NCBI RefSeq assembly: GCF_965248315.1
Contig: NZ_CBDFIX010000002.1
Span: 2,666,001-2,730,000, forward strand
Direction of reading: 5' to 3'
Length of the DNA: 64,000 nucleotides
Source of the DNA: Ulvibacterium sp965248315
GTDB lineage: Bacteria > Bacteroidota > Bacteroidia > Flavobacteriales > Flavobacteriaceae
A model generated the notes under the pieces. The model worked only from the letters and a program-made list of their open reading frames with translations, did not search any database and had not been told where the DNA came from. This document shows positions 35,917 through 44,802 of this stretch, piece by piece; the first letter of the stretch is position 1; every line of letters starts with the position of its first letter. The position numbers and the translations under genes were made by a program.

Positions 35917-36336
35917 ATGATTTCGAATAGAACCTTTACAATGCTAAAACCGGATGCGGTGGAAAATGGCCATATCGGCGCAATACTTGAAAAGATTACC
36001 TCCGCTGGTTTTAAGATTGTGGCCATGAAATATACGCAAATGAGCAGACGGGACGCCCAAGAATTTTATGCCATTCATAAGGAACGGCCTTTTTTTGGGG
36101 AGCTGGTAAACTTCATGACCCGCGGTCCTATTGTTTCCGCCATATTGGAGAAGGAAAATGCGGTCGAGGATTTTAGGGCACTTATTGGGGCAACAAACCC
36201 GGCAGAGGCGGCAGAGGGCACTATTCGTAAATTATATGCTACGGACATTGCGGAGAATGCGGTGCACGGTTCGGATAGCGATGAAAATGCGGCAATAGAA
36301 AGTGCATTTCATTTTTCGGGAAGAGAGATATACTAA
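35917..36336 (+). CDS. ndk: Nucleoside diphosphate kinase (139 aa)
   Basis: It is full length for the family. RTFTMLKPDAVENGHIGAIL at the N-terminus and the catalytic His in NAVHGSDSDENA are present, with the nucleotide-binding RGPIV nearby. It moves the terminal phosphate between NTPs and NDPs. The ATG at 35917 directly follows a strong promoter; a TTG six codons upstream lies inside the -7 box and is excluded. Confidence 0.96.
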   Translation: MISNRTFTMLKPDAVENGHIGAILEKITSAGFKIVAMKYTQMSRRDAQEFYAIHKERPFFGELVNFMTRGPIVSAILEKENAVEDFRALIGATNPAEAAEGTIRKLYATDIAENAVHGSDSDENAAIESAFHFSGREIY

Positions 36337-36378
36337 TTTTAGGACCCTACTACTGGCCGAGCAATATAAATCGGGCTT

Positions 36379-36675
36379 CTACCTTAGTACTAATTTCTTT
36401 ATAACTTCTTTTCCCAATTCTTCATTGAGCATTACTATAATCTTTGATTTTCCAAGACTCAATTCCTCTCGGAGTACAGAAGACGATAGCGATACGAAGA
36501 GTGTTTCGTTACGTAGTTCAATTGCGTTGGTATAATTGTTTACGCCTTTGCCCATTACACTTTTCCAAGCTTCTCTGGCACTTACCCGGTCCATCCCCTT
36601 TTCAAGACGGTTCTCCTTTATGAATTCCCTTAACGCCTCACCCATGGGAAGCCCCGTATTATTTCGTTTTGCCAT
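36379..36675 (-). CDS. DciA-like (DUF721) protein (98 aa)
   Basis: A small basic protein with the DUF721 pattern: GEALREFIKENRLEKGMDRVSAREAWKSVMG at the N-terminus and LFVSLSSSVLREELSLGKSKIIVMLNEELG at the C-terminus. DciA-type proteins help load the replicative helicase. The ATG overlaps the stop of the upstream lipoprotein gene by one base, in a unit with recF, which fits a replication role. Confidence 0.85.
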   Translation of the reverse strand: MAKRNNTGLPMGEALREFIKENRLEKGMDRVSAREAWKSVMGKGVNNYTNAIELRNETLFVSLSSSVLREELSLGKSKIIVMLNEELGKEVIKKLVLR

Positions 36676-37094
36676 TACTTTTTCACATTAATCGGATTAA
36701 ACCGCTTATACGCATACGTTATGCCTGCTTCGTTGGATACCGAAAAGTTATCTCTCGAAACTTCAAGAATTGTCTCCTTCCATTCACTCAAATCATTTTT
36801 GTAATGAAGAATAAACTCTCCGTTTTGTTCTTTGATCAGAAAAAATTCGGCATCGTTGGAGGTATCAAAAGTACCGTCAAATTTGGGCTGTACCTTTTTG
36901 CGATAACCTTTTAAACTGTCAATTTTAATGAAATCGATACTGGTACTCACTTTATATTCCTTTGTGTTTCCATCGCTAAAGGAAACTTTCGCAATTTCCC
37001 AGTAACCATTTAGTTGGTTTAAATCTTCTTTGGACAACGTATCGGAACATCCAATTATCAGATAAACAAATGTCAGAATACTAACTACCCTCAT
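36675..37094 (-). CDS. Lipocalin-like lipoprotein (139 aa)
   Basis: A lipoprotein signal (VYLIIGCSD, Cys16) is followed by a small beta barrel-like domain (LNGYWEIAKVSFSDG, FDGTFDTSNDAEFFLI, EFILHYKN) typical of the lipocalin-like families of flavobacteria. It overlaps recF by 14 bp at its start. The ligand is unknown. Confidence 0.8.
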   Translation of the reverse strand: MRVVSILTFVYLIIGCSDTLSKEDLNQLNGYWEIAKVSFSDGNTKEYKVSTSIDFIKIDSLKGYRKKVQPKFDGTFDTSNDAEFFLIKEQNGEFILHYKNDLSEWKETILEVSRDNFSVSNEAGITYAYKRFNPINVKK

Positions 37095-38175
37095 CCTTCA
37101 ATTTAAAGATTTTATACGTCTGGTGTATATTTTTAACAACTTCTTCGGTACGTTCGGCATGGGTATCACTAATGAATATCTGCCTAAAATTTTCATTGTC
37201 CACTAAGGCTACGATATGGGCTACCCGAGTTTCATCCAATTTGTCAAAAATATCGTCCAATAGCAAAATTGGTGTTGTTTTAGCTTGTTCTTTAATAAAA
37301 TGAAATTGGGCGAACTTTAAAGCGATCAAAAATGACTTTTGCTGCCCCTGGCTCCCAAATTTCTTGACCGGGTATTCGGCAATCTTAAAACCGAGATCAT
37401 CTTTATGGGCGCCTACGCTCGTGTATTGCAACATCCGGTCCCGCTCTAGATTGCGCTGCAGAAGTTCTAACAGGCTATTTCCATGTAATTTACTTTCATA
37501 TATAAGGTTCACCATTTCCACTCCTCCAGAAATCTCTTTGTACTGCTCTTGGAATATGGGGATGAACGCCTCCATAAAGGCCTGCCTTTTTTCAAAAATC
37601 CCTGTCCCTAGGGCATGCAGTTGCTCATTATAAATTTGAAGTGTTCCGGGATCAAAGGTCTGATTCGCGGTAAAATATTTCAACAATGAATTGCGCTGCA
37701 AAAGAACCTTGTTGTATTTTAAGAGTTGATGTAGGTATTCCTTATCGGATTGGGAAATGACCCCGTCCATAAATTTTCTACGTGTGTCGCTGCCCTCAAG
37801 TATGAGGTCCCTATCCGCTGGAGATATTATCACCAAGGGCAATAAACCAATATGATCGGATAGGCGATCGTAAATTTTGCCGTTGCGCTTTATGATTTTT
37901 TTGGTCCCTTTCTTAAAACTACAGACAATTTTTTCCGCTCTTTGATTTTTCTCAAATTCACCATCAATCACAAAAAAATCCTCATTGTGCCTTATATTCT
38001 GCGTGGTTATGGGATTGAAATAGCTTTTCCCAAAAGAAAGATGGTAAATTGCATCCAGAATATTGGTCTTTCCAACTCCATTGCTACCAACAAAACAGTT
38101 GATTTTGGTATCGAACTCGAAATTCCTGGATTCAAAGTTTTTATAGTTTATAAGTGATAACTTTTTCAAAAACAT
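37081..38175 (-). CDS. recF: DNA replication and repair ATPase RecF (364 aa)
   Basis: Walker A GSNGVGKTNILDAIY (about 30-44), the ABC-type signature region GSQGQQKSFLIALKFAQ (about 275-291) and Walker B PILLLDDIFDKLD (about 301-313) identify RecF. Length is normal. It loads RecA at gaps. It leads a minus-strand unit with the lipocalin-like and DciA-like genes and diverges from the TPR gene. Confidence 0.95.
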   Translation of the reverse strand: MFLKKLSLINYKNFESRNFEFDTKINCFVGSNGVGKTNILDAIYHLSFGKSYFNPITTQNIRHNEDFFVIDGEFEKNQRAEKIVCSFKKGTKKIIKRNGKIYDRLSDHIGLLPLVIISPADRDLILEGSDTRRKFMDGVISQSDKEYLHQLLKYNKVLLQRNSLLKYFTANQTFDPGTLQIYNEQLHALGTGIFEKRQAFMEAFIPIFQEQYKEISGGVEMVNLIYESKLHGNSLLELLQRNLERDRMLQYTSVGAHKDDLGFKIAEYPVKKFGSQGQQKSFLIALKFAQFHFIKEQAKTTPILLLDDIFDKLDETRVAHIVALVDNENFRQIFISDTHAERTEEVVKNIHQTYKIFKLKDEGS

Positions 38176-38303
38176 AGGGAAAACTCGTGGATATTTTTGA
38201 CCCCGAACATTAGGGAACCTGCAAAATATCGAAAATTAACGAATAAATACCCCCTAGGGTTTCAATAAAAACTTTATTTTTGCGCGACCAATTAAAATGA
38301 GGG

Positions 38304-39071
38304 ATGGCTACATATAAAAGGCGGGGTTTCAAACCCAAAAACAAGGCGGAAGAGAAACAACTCGATACCCAGGAAAGTACTACGGCCGAGGTTTTTAGCA
38401 CCTTGGATGAAGGTGCTTCCAGGACAGAGGCCTGGGTCTCCAAGAACCAGAATTATATTTTGGGCATTATTGGGGTTATCGCAGTAGGGGTTTTAGGCTA
38501 TCTGGCTTATACCCAATTTGTACAAAAACCCAAGGAGGCCAGTGCCGCAAATGAAATGTATTATCCGCAGCAATACTTTGATCAAGCCCTAAGTAGCGAA
38601 ACCGCAAAGGACTCCTTGTACAACTTGGCTTTGAACGGTGCAGAGGGGAAATATGGTTTTTTGGATATCGTAGATGAATATCCTGGCACCAAGGCGGCCA
38701 ATTTAGCCAATTATTCGGCTGGGATGGCCTATTTGAACACTCAAAAATATCAAGAGGCTATTGATCATTTGGAAGAATTTAAGTCGGACGATGATATTTT
38801 GGGTGCCCTGGCCAAAGGAGGTCTTGGGGATGCGTTTATGCAATTGGGACAGCCTGCAGAAGCATTGGGATATTATGAAAAGGCACTGACCCATAGTATC
38901 AATGATTATACTACGCCAAAATTTTTGTTCAAGTCCGGTGTTACCGCCATGGAGCTGGATCAGAATGAAAAAGCGCTCCAGTATTTTGAGCGTATAAAAA
39001 ACGAATTTCCAGATTCCGATGAGGCAAAATCCATAGATGCATTTATTGGAATGGCCAAAAGTGGAAAGTAA
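38304..39071 (+). CDS. Membrane-anchored TPR protein (255 aa)
   Basis: A basic N-terminus, one membrane helix (about 50-70, YILGIIGVIAVGVLGYLAY) and TPR repeats in the rest (GMAYLNTQKYQEAIDHLEEF, GDAFMQLGQPAEALGYYEKAL, QNEKALQYFERI). The layout resembles YfgM-type proteins linked to the Sec translocon or to envelope protein quality control. A TATTTTTG box lies at 38275-38282. The stop overlaps the ribH start codon (TAATG). Confidence 0.86.
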   Translation: MATYKRRGFKPKNKAEEKQLDTQESTTAEVFSTLDEGASRTEAWVSKNQNYILGIIGVIAVGVLGYLAYTQFVQKPKEASAANEMYYPQQYFDQALSSETAKDSLYNLALNGAEGKYGFLDIVDEYPGTKAANLANYSAGMAYLNTQKYQEAIDHLEEFKSDDDILGALAKGGLGDAFMQLGQPAEALGYYEKALTHSINDYTTPKFLFKSGVTAMELDQNEKALQYFERIKNEFPDSDEAKSIDAFIGMAKSGK

Positions 39072-39556
39072 TGGCCACGGCAAATAAGAACTTATCCGTT
39101 TATAAAAAGGAAACCATCCCAAATGCCAAGAACCTCAGGTTTGGCATAGTTGTTTCCGAATGGAATTCCGAGATTACCGAAGGACTTTTTAGCGGGTCAA
39201 AAGAGGCTTTGTTGGACTGTGGTGCGCTACCGGAAAAGATAACAAGATGGAACGTACCAGGTAGTTTCGAATTGATTTTTGGCTGTAAAAAAATGGCCAA
39301 GGAAATGCAGGTAGATGCCATTATTGCCATTGGCAGTGTAATTAGGGGCGAGACCATGCATTTTGATTTTGTTTGTAGTGCCGCCGCCCAGGGCATAAAA
39401 GACCTTAACTTACAATTATCGGTACCTGTTATTTTCTGTGTACTCACCGATGATACTTTGCAGCAAGCCAGGGAGCGTAGCGGAGGTAAGCACGGAAATA
39501 AAGGCACTGAGGCCGCTATAGCTGCAATAAAAATGGCGACCCTAGGAAATAACTAA
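39071..39556 (+). CDS. ribH: 6,7-dimethyl-8-ribityllumazine synthase (161 aa)
   Basis: The motifs RFGIVVSEWNSEITEGL, WNVPGSFEL, GSVIRGETMHFDFV (with the catalytic His) and PVIFCVLTDDTLQQARERSGG are those of lumazine synthase. It makes the riboflavin precursor from the ribityl-uracil and butanone phosphate. Its start overlaps the TPR gene stop. Confidence 0.95.
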   Translation: MATANKNLSVYKKETIPNAKNLRFGIVVSEWNSEITEGLFSGSKEALLDCGALPEKITRWNVPGSFELIFGCKKMAKEMQVDAIIAIGSVIRGETMHFDFVCSAAAQGIKDLNLQLSVPVIFCVLTDDTLQQARERSGGKHGNKGTEAAIAAIKMATLGNN

Positions 39557-39674
39557 GTCTCTTTGGAAAAGCCATAACTTTCAGATTTCAAATTCCTTTT
39601 CCAACTTCCTACCTTTAAATAAGGCTGTTAACAAATTTTGGGAATCCCTTTACGGCATATTTTTTGATTTTAAG

Positions 39675-39682
39675 TAACTTTG
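39675..39682 (+). promoter_or_regulatory. -7 box (TAACTTTG) before a small membrane protein gene
   Basis: An exact TAnnTTTG match ending 6 nt before the ATG at 39689, so the mRNA may be leaderless. A matching -33 element is not evident. Confidence 0.4.
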
Positions 39683-39688
39683 AAAATC

Positions 39689-39988
39689 ATGGGTTTTATA
39701 AGCAAATTCACGAAATTACGCAAGAACAAGGAGTTCGGTTACCAACCCCGTTACTACAATGACAAGGGGGAGGGGAGTCCATTTAAATTGGAAAATCGTT
39801 TTGACAAATACCGTACTACAGTTAACACTCCCAGGGGCCTAAAAGGTAAATTTCGGAGCGTGAAAGAAGATATGCAAAGATCTGGTGATCGTCATATTAA
39901 AACCCGAATGGCCATTATCATTGCCGTTTTAGTCCTTATTTTTCTTTACATCATAGATTTTGATCTCTCTATATTCTTTGGGCGATAA
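39689..39988 (+). CDS. Small membrane protein often mislabelled riboflavin synthase beta (99 aa)
   Basis: A basic soluble part (KFTKLRKNKEFGYQPRYY, then RFDKYRTTV and GLKGKFR) is followed by one C-terminal membrane helix (about 76-96, MAIIIAVLVLIFLYIIDFD). It is common in flavobacterial genomes near mutL and ribH. It has no enzyme motif, so the frequent riboflavin label appears wrong. The stop overlaps the mutL start by one base. Confidence 0.82.
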   Translation: MGFISKFTKLRKNKEFGYQPRYYNDKGEGSPFKLENRFDKYRTTVNTPRGLKGKFRSVKEDMQRSGDRHIKTRMAIIIAVLVLIFLYIIDFDLSIFFGR

Positions 39989-41847
39989 TGGCGGATATCA
40001 TTAAACTATTGCCCGACCATGTGGCCAACCAGATTGCCGCAGGTGAAGTTGTACAGCGTCCTGCTTCCGTGGTAAAAGAACTCTTGGAGAATGCCATAGA
40101 TGCCCAATCCAGTAGCATAAAGCTTATTGTTAAGGATGGGGGCAAAAGTCTTATCCAGGTTGTAGACGATGGTATGGGCATGAGTACTACCGATGCACGT
40201 TTGAGTTTTGAAAGACATGCCACATCCAAAATAAAAAGGGCGGAGGACCTTTTTAATTTACATACCAAGGGTTTCCGTGGGGAGGCCTTGGCCTCTATAG
40301 CTGCCATTGCCCATGTGGAAATGCAGACCCGTTCCGAAGGGGAAGAGGTGGGTACCCGTTTGAAGATAGAAGGAAGTGAGGTTGTATCCCAAGAAGTCTG
40401 CGTAACGCCCAAAGGCACTTCATTGTCCGTAAAAAACTTATTTTTTAATATCCCTGCACGCCGTAACTTTTTGAAGTCGAATCAAGTGGAACTTCGGCAT
40501 ATTACGGACGAATTTCACAGGGTAGCCTTGGCACACCCTAATATCATGTTTCACTTTTACAATAATGGAAGTGAACTCTTCAATTTGCCAAAGAGTACCT
40601 ATCGCCAGCGAATCGTCCATATTTTTGGGACAAGGGCCAATGCAAAATTGGTACCTGTTGAGGAGGAGACCAACGTTGTAAAAATTCAGGGATTTATACA
40701 TAAACCGGAGTTTGCAAAAAAGAGTAGGGGCGAGCAGTTTTTTTTTATAAATCACAGATTCATCAAAAGCCCCTACCTACATCATGCGGTTGTCTCGGCT
40801 TTTGAAGGACTCATTAAAACGGACACCTATCCTGGATATTTTTTGTATTTGGAAGTAGATCCCTCTTCTATTGATATAAACATCCACCCTACTAAGACCG
40901 AGGTTAAGTTTGATGATGAGCACACCTTGTATGCGATTTTGAAATCTACTATAAAGCACAGCCTTGGGCAATTCAACATTATTCCCGCATTGGATTTTGA
41001 ACACGATCAAAATTTGGACACTCCTTATACGTACAAAAACAAGGAGGCGAAACAACCACAAGTTACGGTAGATGCGGGATTTAATCCATTTTTGGACGCT
41101 CCAAGAAAGCCATCCCCGGCAACTCGTGGAAATATTTCAGCACGAAAAACGCAAGGTGAATGGGAGAGTATGTATGTAGGATTGGATCAACCCATGGGAG
41201 ACAATACCAGTTTTAGTAGCGTACATTTGGAATCGGATACCATTACGGGTTCGGTTTTTGAAGGTAAAGTCGAGGTAGGGCACTCCGTTGCCACTACGTT
41301 TCAACTTCGAAGAAAATACATTGTTGCCTCCATTAAATCCGGAATGGTGGTTATTGATCAGAATAGGGCGCATCAACGTGTGCTCTATGAAAAACTACTT
41401 AAAAACGCAACGGTAAAGCAATCCGTAAGTCAGCAACTTTTGTTCCCGCTAACCCTTTCTTTTACAAAATCGGATAGGGCAATTCTGGATGAAATAAGAA
41501 CGAATCTCACCCATATTGGTTTTATCTTTGAAACTTTGGATGACGAATCTTTAAAAATAACTGGAGTACCAATCCTAATTCCTGAGAATGAAGTAGGGAT
41601 GGTCTTGGATCAATTGATTTCGGATTACAGACAGGAGATTATTGGCGAGAGCTTTTCACAGGCCGATATATTGTCAAAAACCTTGGCCAGGTCATTGGCG
41701 GTTAAGACCGGCGAGATTTTGGATAGCGACTCGCAACTTGCCTTGGTGAATGATTTGTTCGCTTGTAAGGAATCCAGGATAAGTCCGTTCAATAGACCAA
41801 TATATATTATGCTTACCGAACAGGATATCGAAAAAAAATTTATATAG
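39988..41847 (+). CDS. mutL: DNA mismatch repair protein MutL (619 aa)
   Basis: The GHKL ATPase motifs are intact: ELLENAIDAQSSSIKL, VVDDGMGMS and KGFRGEALASIAAIAHV. The C-terminal dimer domain has changed endonuclease motifs: DQNRAHQRVLYE at 457-468 in place of DQHAxxExxxxE, and SPFNRP at 599-604 in place of CPHGRP. Nicking activity may therefore be lost or altered. It is directly followed by a rhomboid gene with no gap. Confidence 0.95.
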   Translation: MADIIKLLPDHVANQIAAGEVVQRPASVVKELLENAIDAQSSSIKLIVKDGGKSLIQVVDDGMGMSTTDARLSFERHATSKIKRAEDLFNLHTKGFRGEALASIAAIAHVEMQTRSEGEEVGTRLKIEGSEVVSQEVCVTPKGTSLSVKNLFFNIPARRNFLKSNQVELRHITDEFHRVALAHPNIMFHFYNNGSELFNLPKSTYRQRIVHIFGTRANAKLVPVEEETNVVKIQGFIHKPEFAKKSRGEQFFFINHRFIKSPYLHHAVVSAFEGLIKTDTYPGYFLYLEVDPSSIDINIHPTKTEVKFDDEHTLYAILKSTIKHSLGQFNIIPALDFEHDQNLDTPYTYKNKEAKQPQVTVDAGFNPFLDAPRKPSPATRGNISARKTQGEWESMYVGLDQPMGDNTSFSSVHLESDTITGSVFEGKVEVGHSVATTFQLRRKYIVASIKSGMVVIDQNRAHQRVLYEKLLKNATVKQSVSQQLLFPLTLSFTKSDRAILDEIRTNLTHIGFIFETLDDESLKITGVPILIPENEVGMVLDQLISDYRQEIIGESFSQADILSKTLARSLAVKTGEILDSDSQLALVNDLFACKESRISPFNRPIYIMLTEQDIEKKFI

Positions 41848-42591
41848 ATGGGAAGATTGACCGAGGCTATTAAGCATTTGCTTATTATCAATATTTTATT
41901 TTTTGTTGCAACCGCTATTTACGGGGACCAGATGTATCAATGGTTTTCATTATGGTTTCCTAAAAATGAAAATTTTGGTTTTTGGCAGGTTGTCTCGCAC
42001 ATGTTCATGCATGGCGGTTTTATGCATATTGCCTTTAATATGTATGCATTGTGGGCCTTTGGGACGCCTTTGGAACGGATGTGGGGCCGTAATAAATTTT
42101 TGTTTTTTTATTTTTCGGCCGGTTTGGGTGCTGCATTGATACATACGGGGGTTAACTATTATTACTTCAACGAAGGAATTGATGCCATCGTTAATTCAGG
42201 TATTTCAAAAAGTCAGATTATTGATATTGTTTCTGAAGGGAAATATAGCCCGGATTGGTATAATTTGGCCTCAAAAAGTACCATAGACAACTTCCTTTCA
42301 GCCTATAATACTCCAGCTGTTGGTGCCTCTGGTGCTATTTATGGTGTTTTGGTGGCCTTTGGTATGTCTTATCCCAATAGTGAACTTTTTATCATATTCT
42401 TGCCCATTCCGATTAAGGCAAAATTCTTTATTCCCGTGTTGATTGCAATGGATCTTTTCTCAGGAGTTACCGGGGTATCTATTTTTGGTCAAGGAATAGC
42501 ACATTTTGCCCATATCGGTGGAGCGTTATTTGGATTTATCATGATGTGGTACTGGAAAAAAAACCAGTTTAACAAAAATCGCTGGGATTAA
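41848..42591 (+). CDS. Rhomboid intramembrane serine protease (247 aa)
   Basis: About six or seven membrane helices, with the catalytic Ser in VGASGAIYGVLVAF and the catalytic His in GIAHFAHIGGALFGF. The HMFMHGGFMHIAFNMYALW segment of TM2 is typical. It begins on the base after the mutL stop. Substrates are unknown. Confidence 0.93.
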   Translation: MGRLTEAIKHLLIINILFFVATAIYGDQMYQWFSLWFPKNENFGFWQVVSHMFMHGGFMHIAFNMYALWAFGTPLERMWGRNKFLFFYFSAGLGAALIHTGVNYYYFNEGIDAIVNSGISKSQIIDIVSEGKYSPDWYNLASKSTIDNFLSAYNTPAVGASGAIYGVLVAFGMSYPNSELFIIFLPIPIKAKFFIPVLIAMDLFSGVTGVSIFGQGIAHFAHIGGALFGFIMMWYWKKNQFNKNRWD

Positions 42592-42593
42592 AT

Positions 42594-43469
42594 ATGAATG
42601 GGGGAAATTTAAAATATCAATATGCGAGGCTTAGTATAGCTGAAAAGCTTATTGCAATCAATGTTGTAGTATTTATTATAAATGGGTTGTTTCCTTTTTT
42701 GCTTGGTCTACAAAAGAACAGCATTGTACAATGGTTTCAACTTCCCAAAGACTTTTTTGATTTCCTTTCCCAACCTTGGTCCATAATAACCTATTCCTTT
42801 TTTCATGGGGGATTGGGACATATCTTTTGGAATATGTTAGTACTCTACTTTGCCGGCCGTATTTTCCTGAATCTTTTTGATGGAAAGCGCTTTTTGAACG
42901 TCTATTTACTCGGTGTAATATTAGGCGGCTTATTTTTTCTGTTGAGCTATAATCTCTTTCCAGCTTTCTTTGGGGTAAATGCCGTGCTCATAGGTGCTTC
43001 GGCCGGGGTACGTGCCGTGTTGATCTTTATCTGTGCCTACATACCAAATCAAGAAGTTCGGCTTATTTTTTTCAATATTAAGCTCTGGTACATCGGCGTC
43101 TTTGTGGTGGTGATGGATTTAGTTTCAATGCCTTACACCGGTAATGCGGGAGGACATTTGGCACATTTAGGAGGGGCATTGTTGGGTTATGTATATGCCA
43201 GGCAATTGCTAAACGGTAGGGATATTGGGGAAGGTTTTTCAAAATTCATGGATGGTATGGCCAATCTTTTTAAGAAAAAGGAGAAAAAAGCCCCCTTAAA
43301 AACGGTGTATCGTAAGACCAAAGCGAAGGAAAAATCAAAAAAAGAATATGGCAAGGAAGCGCATCAGCGCAAAATAGATGCTATTTTAGATAAAATAAGT
43401 AAGTCGGGATACGAAAGCCTATCCAAGGCAGAGAAGGATTTTTTGTTCAAAGCGGGTAAAGAAGACTAG
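42594..43469 (+). CDS. Second rhomboid-family protease with basic C-terminal tail (291 aa)
   Basis: Six membrane helices carry YSFFHGGLGHIFWNMLVLYF, the catalytic Ser in IGASAGVRAVLIF and His in GGHLAHLGGALLGY. A soluble, Lys-rich C-terminal tail (about 215-291) follows and resembles the DUF6576 tail of flavobacterial rhomboids (RKIDAILDKISKSGYESLSKAEKDFL). It begins 2 bp after the first rhomboid stop. Confidence 0.92.
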   Translation: MNGGNLKYQYARLSIAEKLIAINVVVFIINGLFPFLLGLQKNSIVQWFQLPKDFFDFLSQPWSIITYSFFHGGLGHIFWNMLVLYFAGRIFLNLFDGKRFLNVYLLGVILGGLFFLLSYNLFPAFFGVNAVLIGASAGVRAVLIFICAYIPNQEVRLIFFNIKLWYIGVFVVVMDLVSMPYTGNAGGHLAHLGGALLGYVYARQLLNGRDIGEGFSKFMDGMANLFKKKEKKAPLKTVYRKTKAKEKSKKEYGKEAHQRKIDAILDKISKSGYESLSKAEKDFLFKAGKED

Positions 43470-43470
43470 T

Positions 43471-44505
43471 TTGATCAAGCGTTTATCCCTCTTCAATAAA
43501 GCGATTTTTGTTTTTAATGCAATTTTTGCGCTCGCACTGATACTTGTTTATCTTGATTTCTATGGACTTTTGGGGAGACTTTCCCTCGTGTCGTTTTTAA
43601 ATCTATTGGTCCCATTCCTGGTAGGTGCCAATGTCTTGTTTTTAACTTATTGGTTAATCCTGAAGAAAAGAGCATTTCTTTTATCTGCCATCATTCTTAT
43701 TCCCGGGTATTTTATGTTCGGGGCATTCATAAAGTTATTTGATTCAAATGCTATCATTGATACTCAAGGCATTAGTGTTTTGACTTTTAATGTCCATAAC
43801 TTTAATGGATTAACGTGGGCAAAAGATTCAGCATTCGGTAACAAAATCTTGGATTTTCTGTTGGAGCAGGATGCCGACATCATTAATTTTCAGGAGTTTG
43901 GTCATATAAAAAGGAACGCCCTGGATAAGTATCCCTATGGTTATGTCAACTTCAATTCTCCAAACGGTGAAGAACGGGTAAACCAGGCCATTTTTTCAAA
44001 ATATCCGATTATTGCCAAGGGCTCATTGGATTTTCCAGAAAGCCGGAATAACGCCATATATGCTGATATTGTGATATCGTCCGATACTATTCGAATCTAT
44101 AATGTGCATCTACAATCCCTGCAATTCCGATTAGGTTCCGTAAAAAGGGAAGAGCCGCAACGGCTGTATAAAAGATTGGGCAGGGCACTTGCCAAGCAAG
44201 AAGACCAGGCCATGATATTGGTGGACCATTTTGAAGGCACTAGGCATAAAAAGATTGTCTCTGGCGATTTCAATAACACCCAATTTTCGCGCATTTATAA
44301 TACTTTAAAAGGTGATTTTAAAGATACCTTTCAAGAAAAAGGCATTGGATTCGGTAGTACTTACAATTTAAGATTTCTACCCTTTCGTATTGATTTTATC
44401 CTGGTTGATCCAAGTTTTGAAGTGACCGCCCACAGGAACTACGATGTACAACTTTCGGACCATTTGCCCGTAATGGCATCATTCCGACTGAAGGATGATG
44501 AATAA
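43471..44505 (+). CDS. Endonuclease/exonuclease/phosphatase family membrane protein (344 aa)
   Basis: Three N-terminal membrane helices (about 10-90) are followed by an EEP domain with TFNVHNFNGL, IINFQEFGH, YNVHLQSLQ, GDFNNTQFSRIY and the C-terminal SDHLPVMA. The start is a TTG at 43471, as no ATG occurs in frame near the N-terminus. Enzymes of this layout may act on phospholipids or nucleic acids. The last 27 bp overlap the end of the convergent DUF6122 gene. Confidence 0.9.
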   Translation: MIKRLSLFNKAIFVFNAIFALALILVYLDFYGLLGRLSLVSFLNLLVPFLVGANVLFLTYWLILKKRAFLLSAIILIPGYFMFGAFIKLFDSNAIIDTQGISVLTFNVHNFNGLTWAKDSAFGNKILDFLLEQDADIINFQEFGHIKRNALDKYPYGYVNFNSPNGEERVNQAIFSKYPIIAKGSLDFPESRNNAIYADIVISSDTIRIYNVHLQSLQFRLGSVKREEPQRLYKRLGRALAKQEDQAMILVDHFEGTRHKKIVSGDFNNTQFSRIYNTLKGDFKDTFQEKGIGFGSTYNLRFLPFRIDFILVDPSFEVTAHRNYDVQLSDHLPVMASFRLKDDE

Positions 44506-44802
44506 ACAGTCTGTGGCATCGGCTAGCATATGTATCAATGCGGCAATCCCGAAAATTCTAATCTTTTCAAAAAATAATAACATCAAATAGAACGCAATTG
44601 CCCAATAACTATGCAAGGGATGAAAATTGATGCTGCACCGATTTGGATCAAAAATAGGATCTGCCCATAAATGATCTATATCTATAAGAATTCCTGCCAA
44701 AAGTATCAGGACTATTTGCCATTTATTGTTTTTAAAAAAAAGTAGCCCCACCGCTACGGGAACCAAAAAGTGTATTCCGTAATGTAGCGCAAACCTAAGC
44801 AT
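44479..44802 (-). CDS. DUF6122 family small membrane protein (107 aa)
   Basis: Three or four membrane helices with conserved polar residues in them (LRFALHYGIHFLVP, GILIDIDHLWADPIF, LHSYWAIAFYL). The Asp/His-rich DIDHLWADP loop is typical of the family and resembles metal-dependent membrane hydrolases. The ATG at 44802 is preferred over a longer alternative start 18 codons upstream, which would run far into the WbqC gene. It is the last gene of the par-dap-lep cluster. Confidence 0.85.
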   Translation of the reverse strand: MLRFALHYGIHFLVPVAVGLLFFKNNKWQIVLILLAGILIDIDHLWADPIFDPNRCSINFHPLHSYWAIAFYLMLLFFEKIRIFGIAALIHMLADATDCLFIILQSE

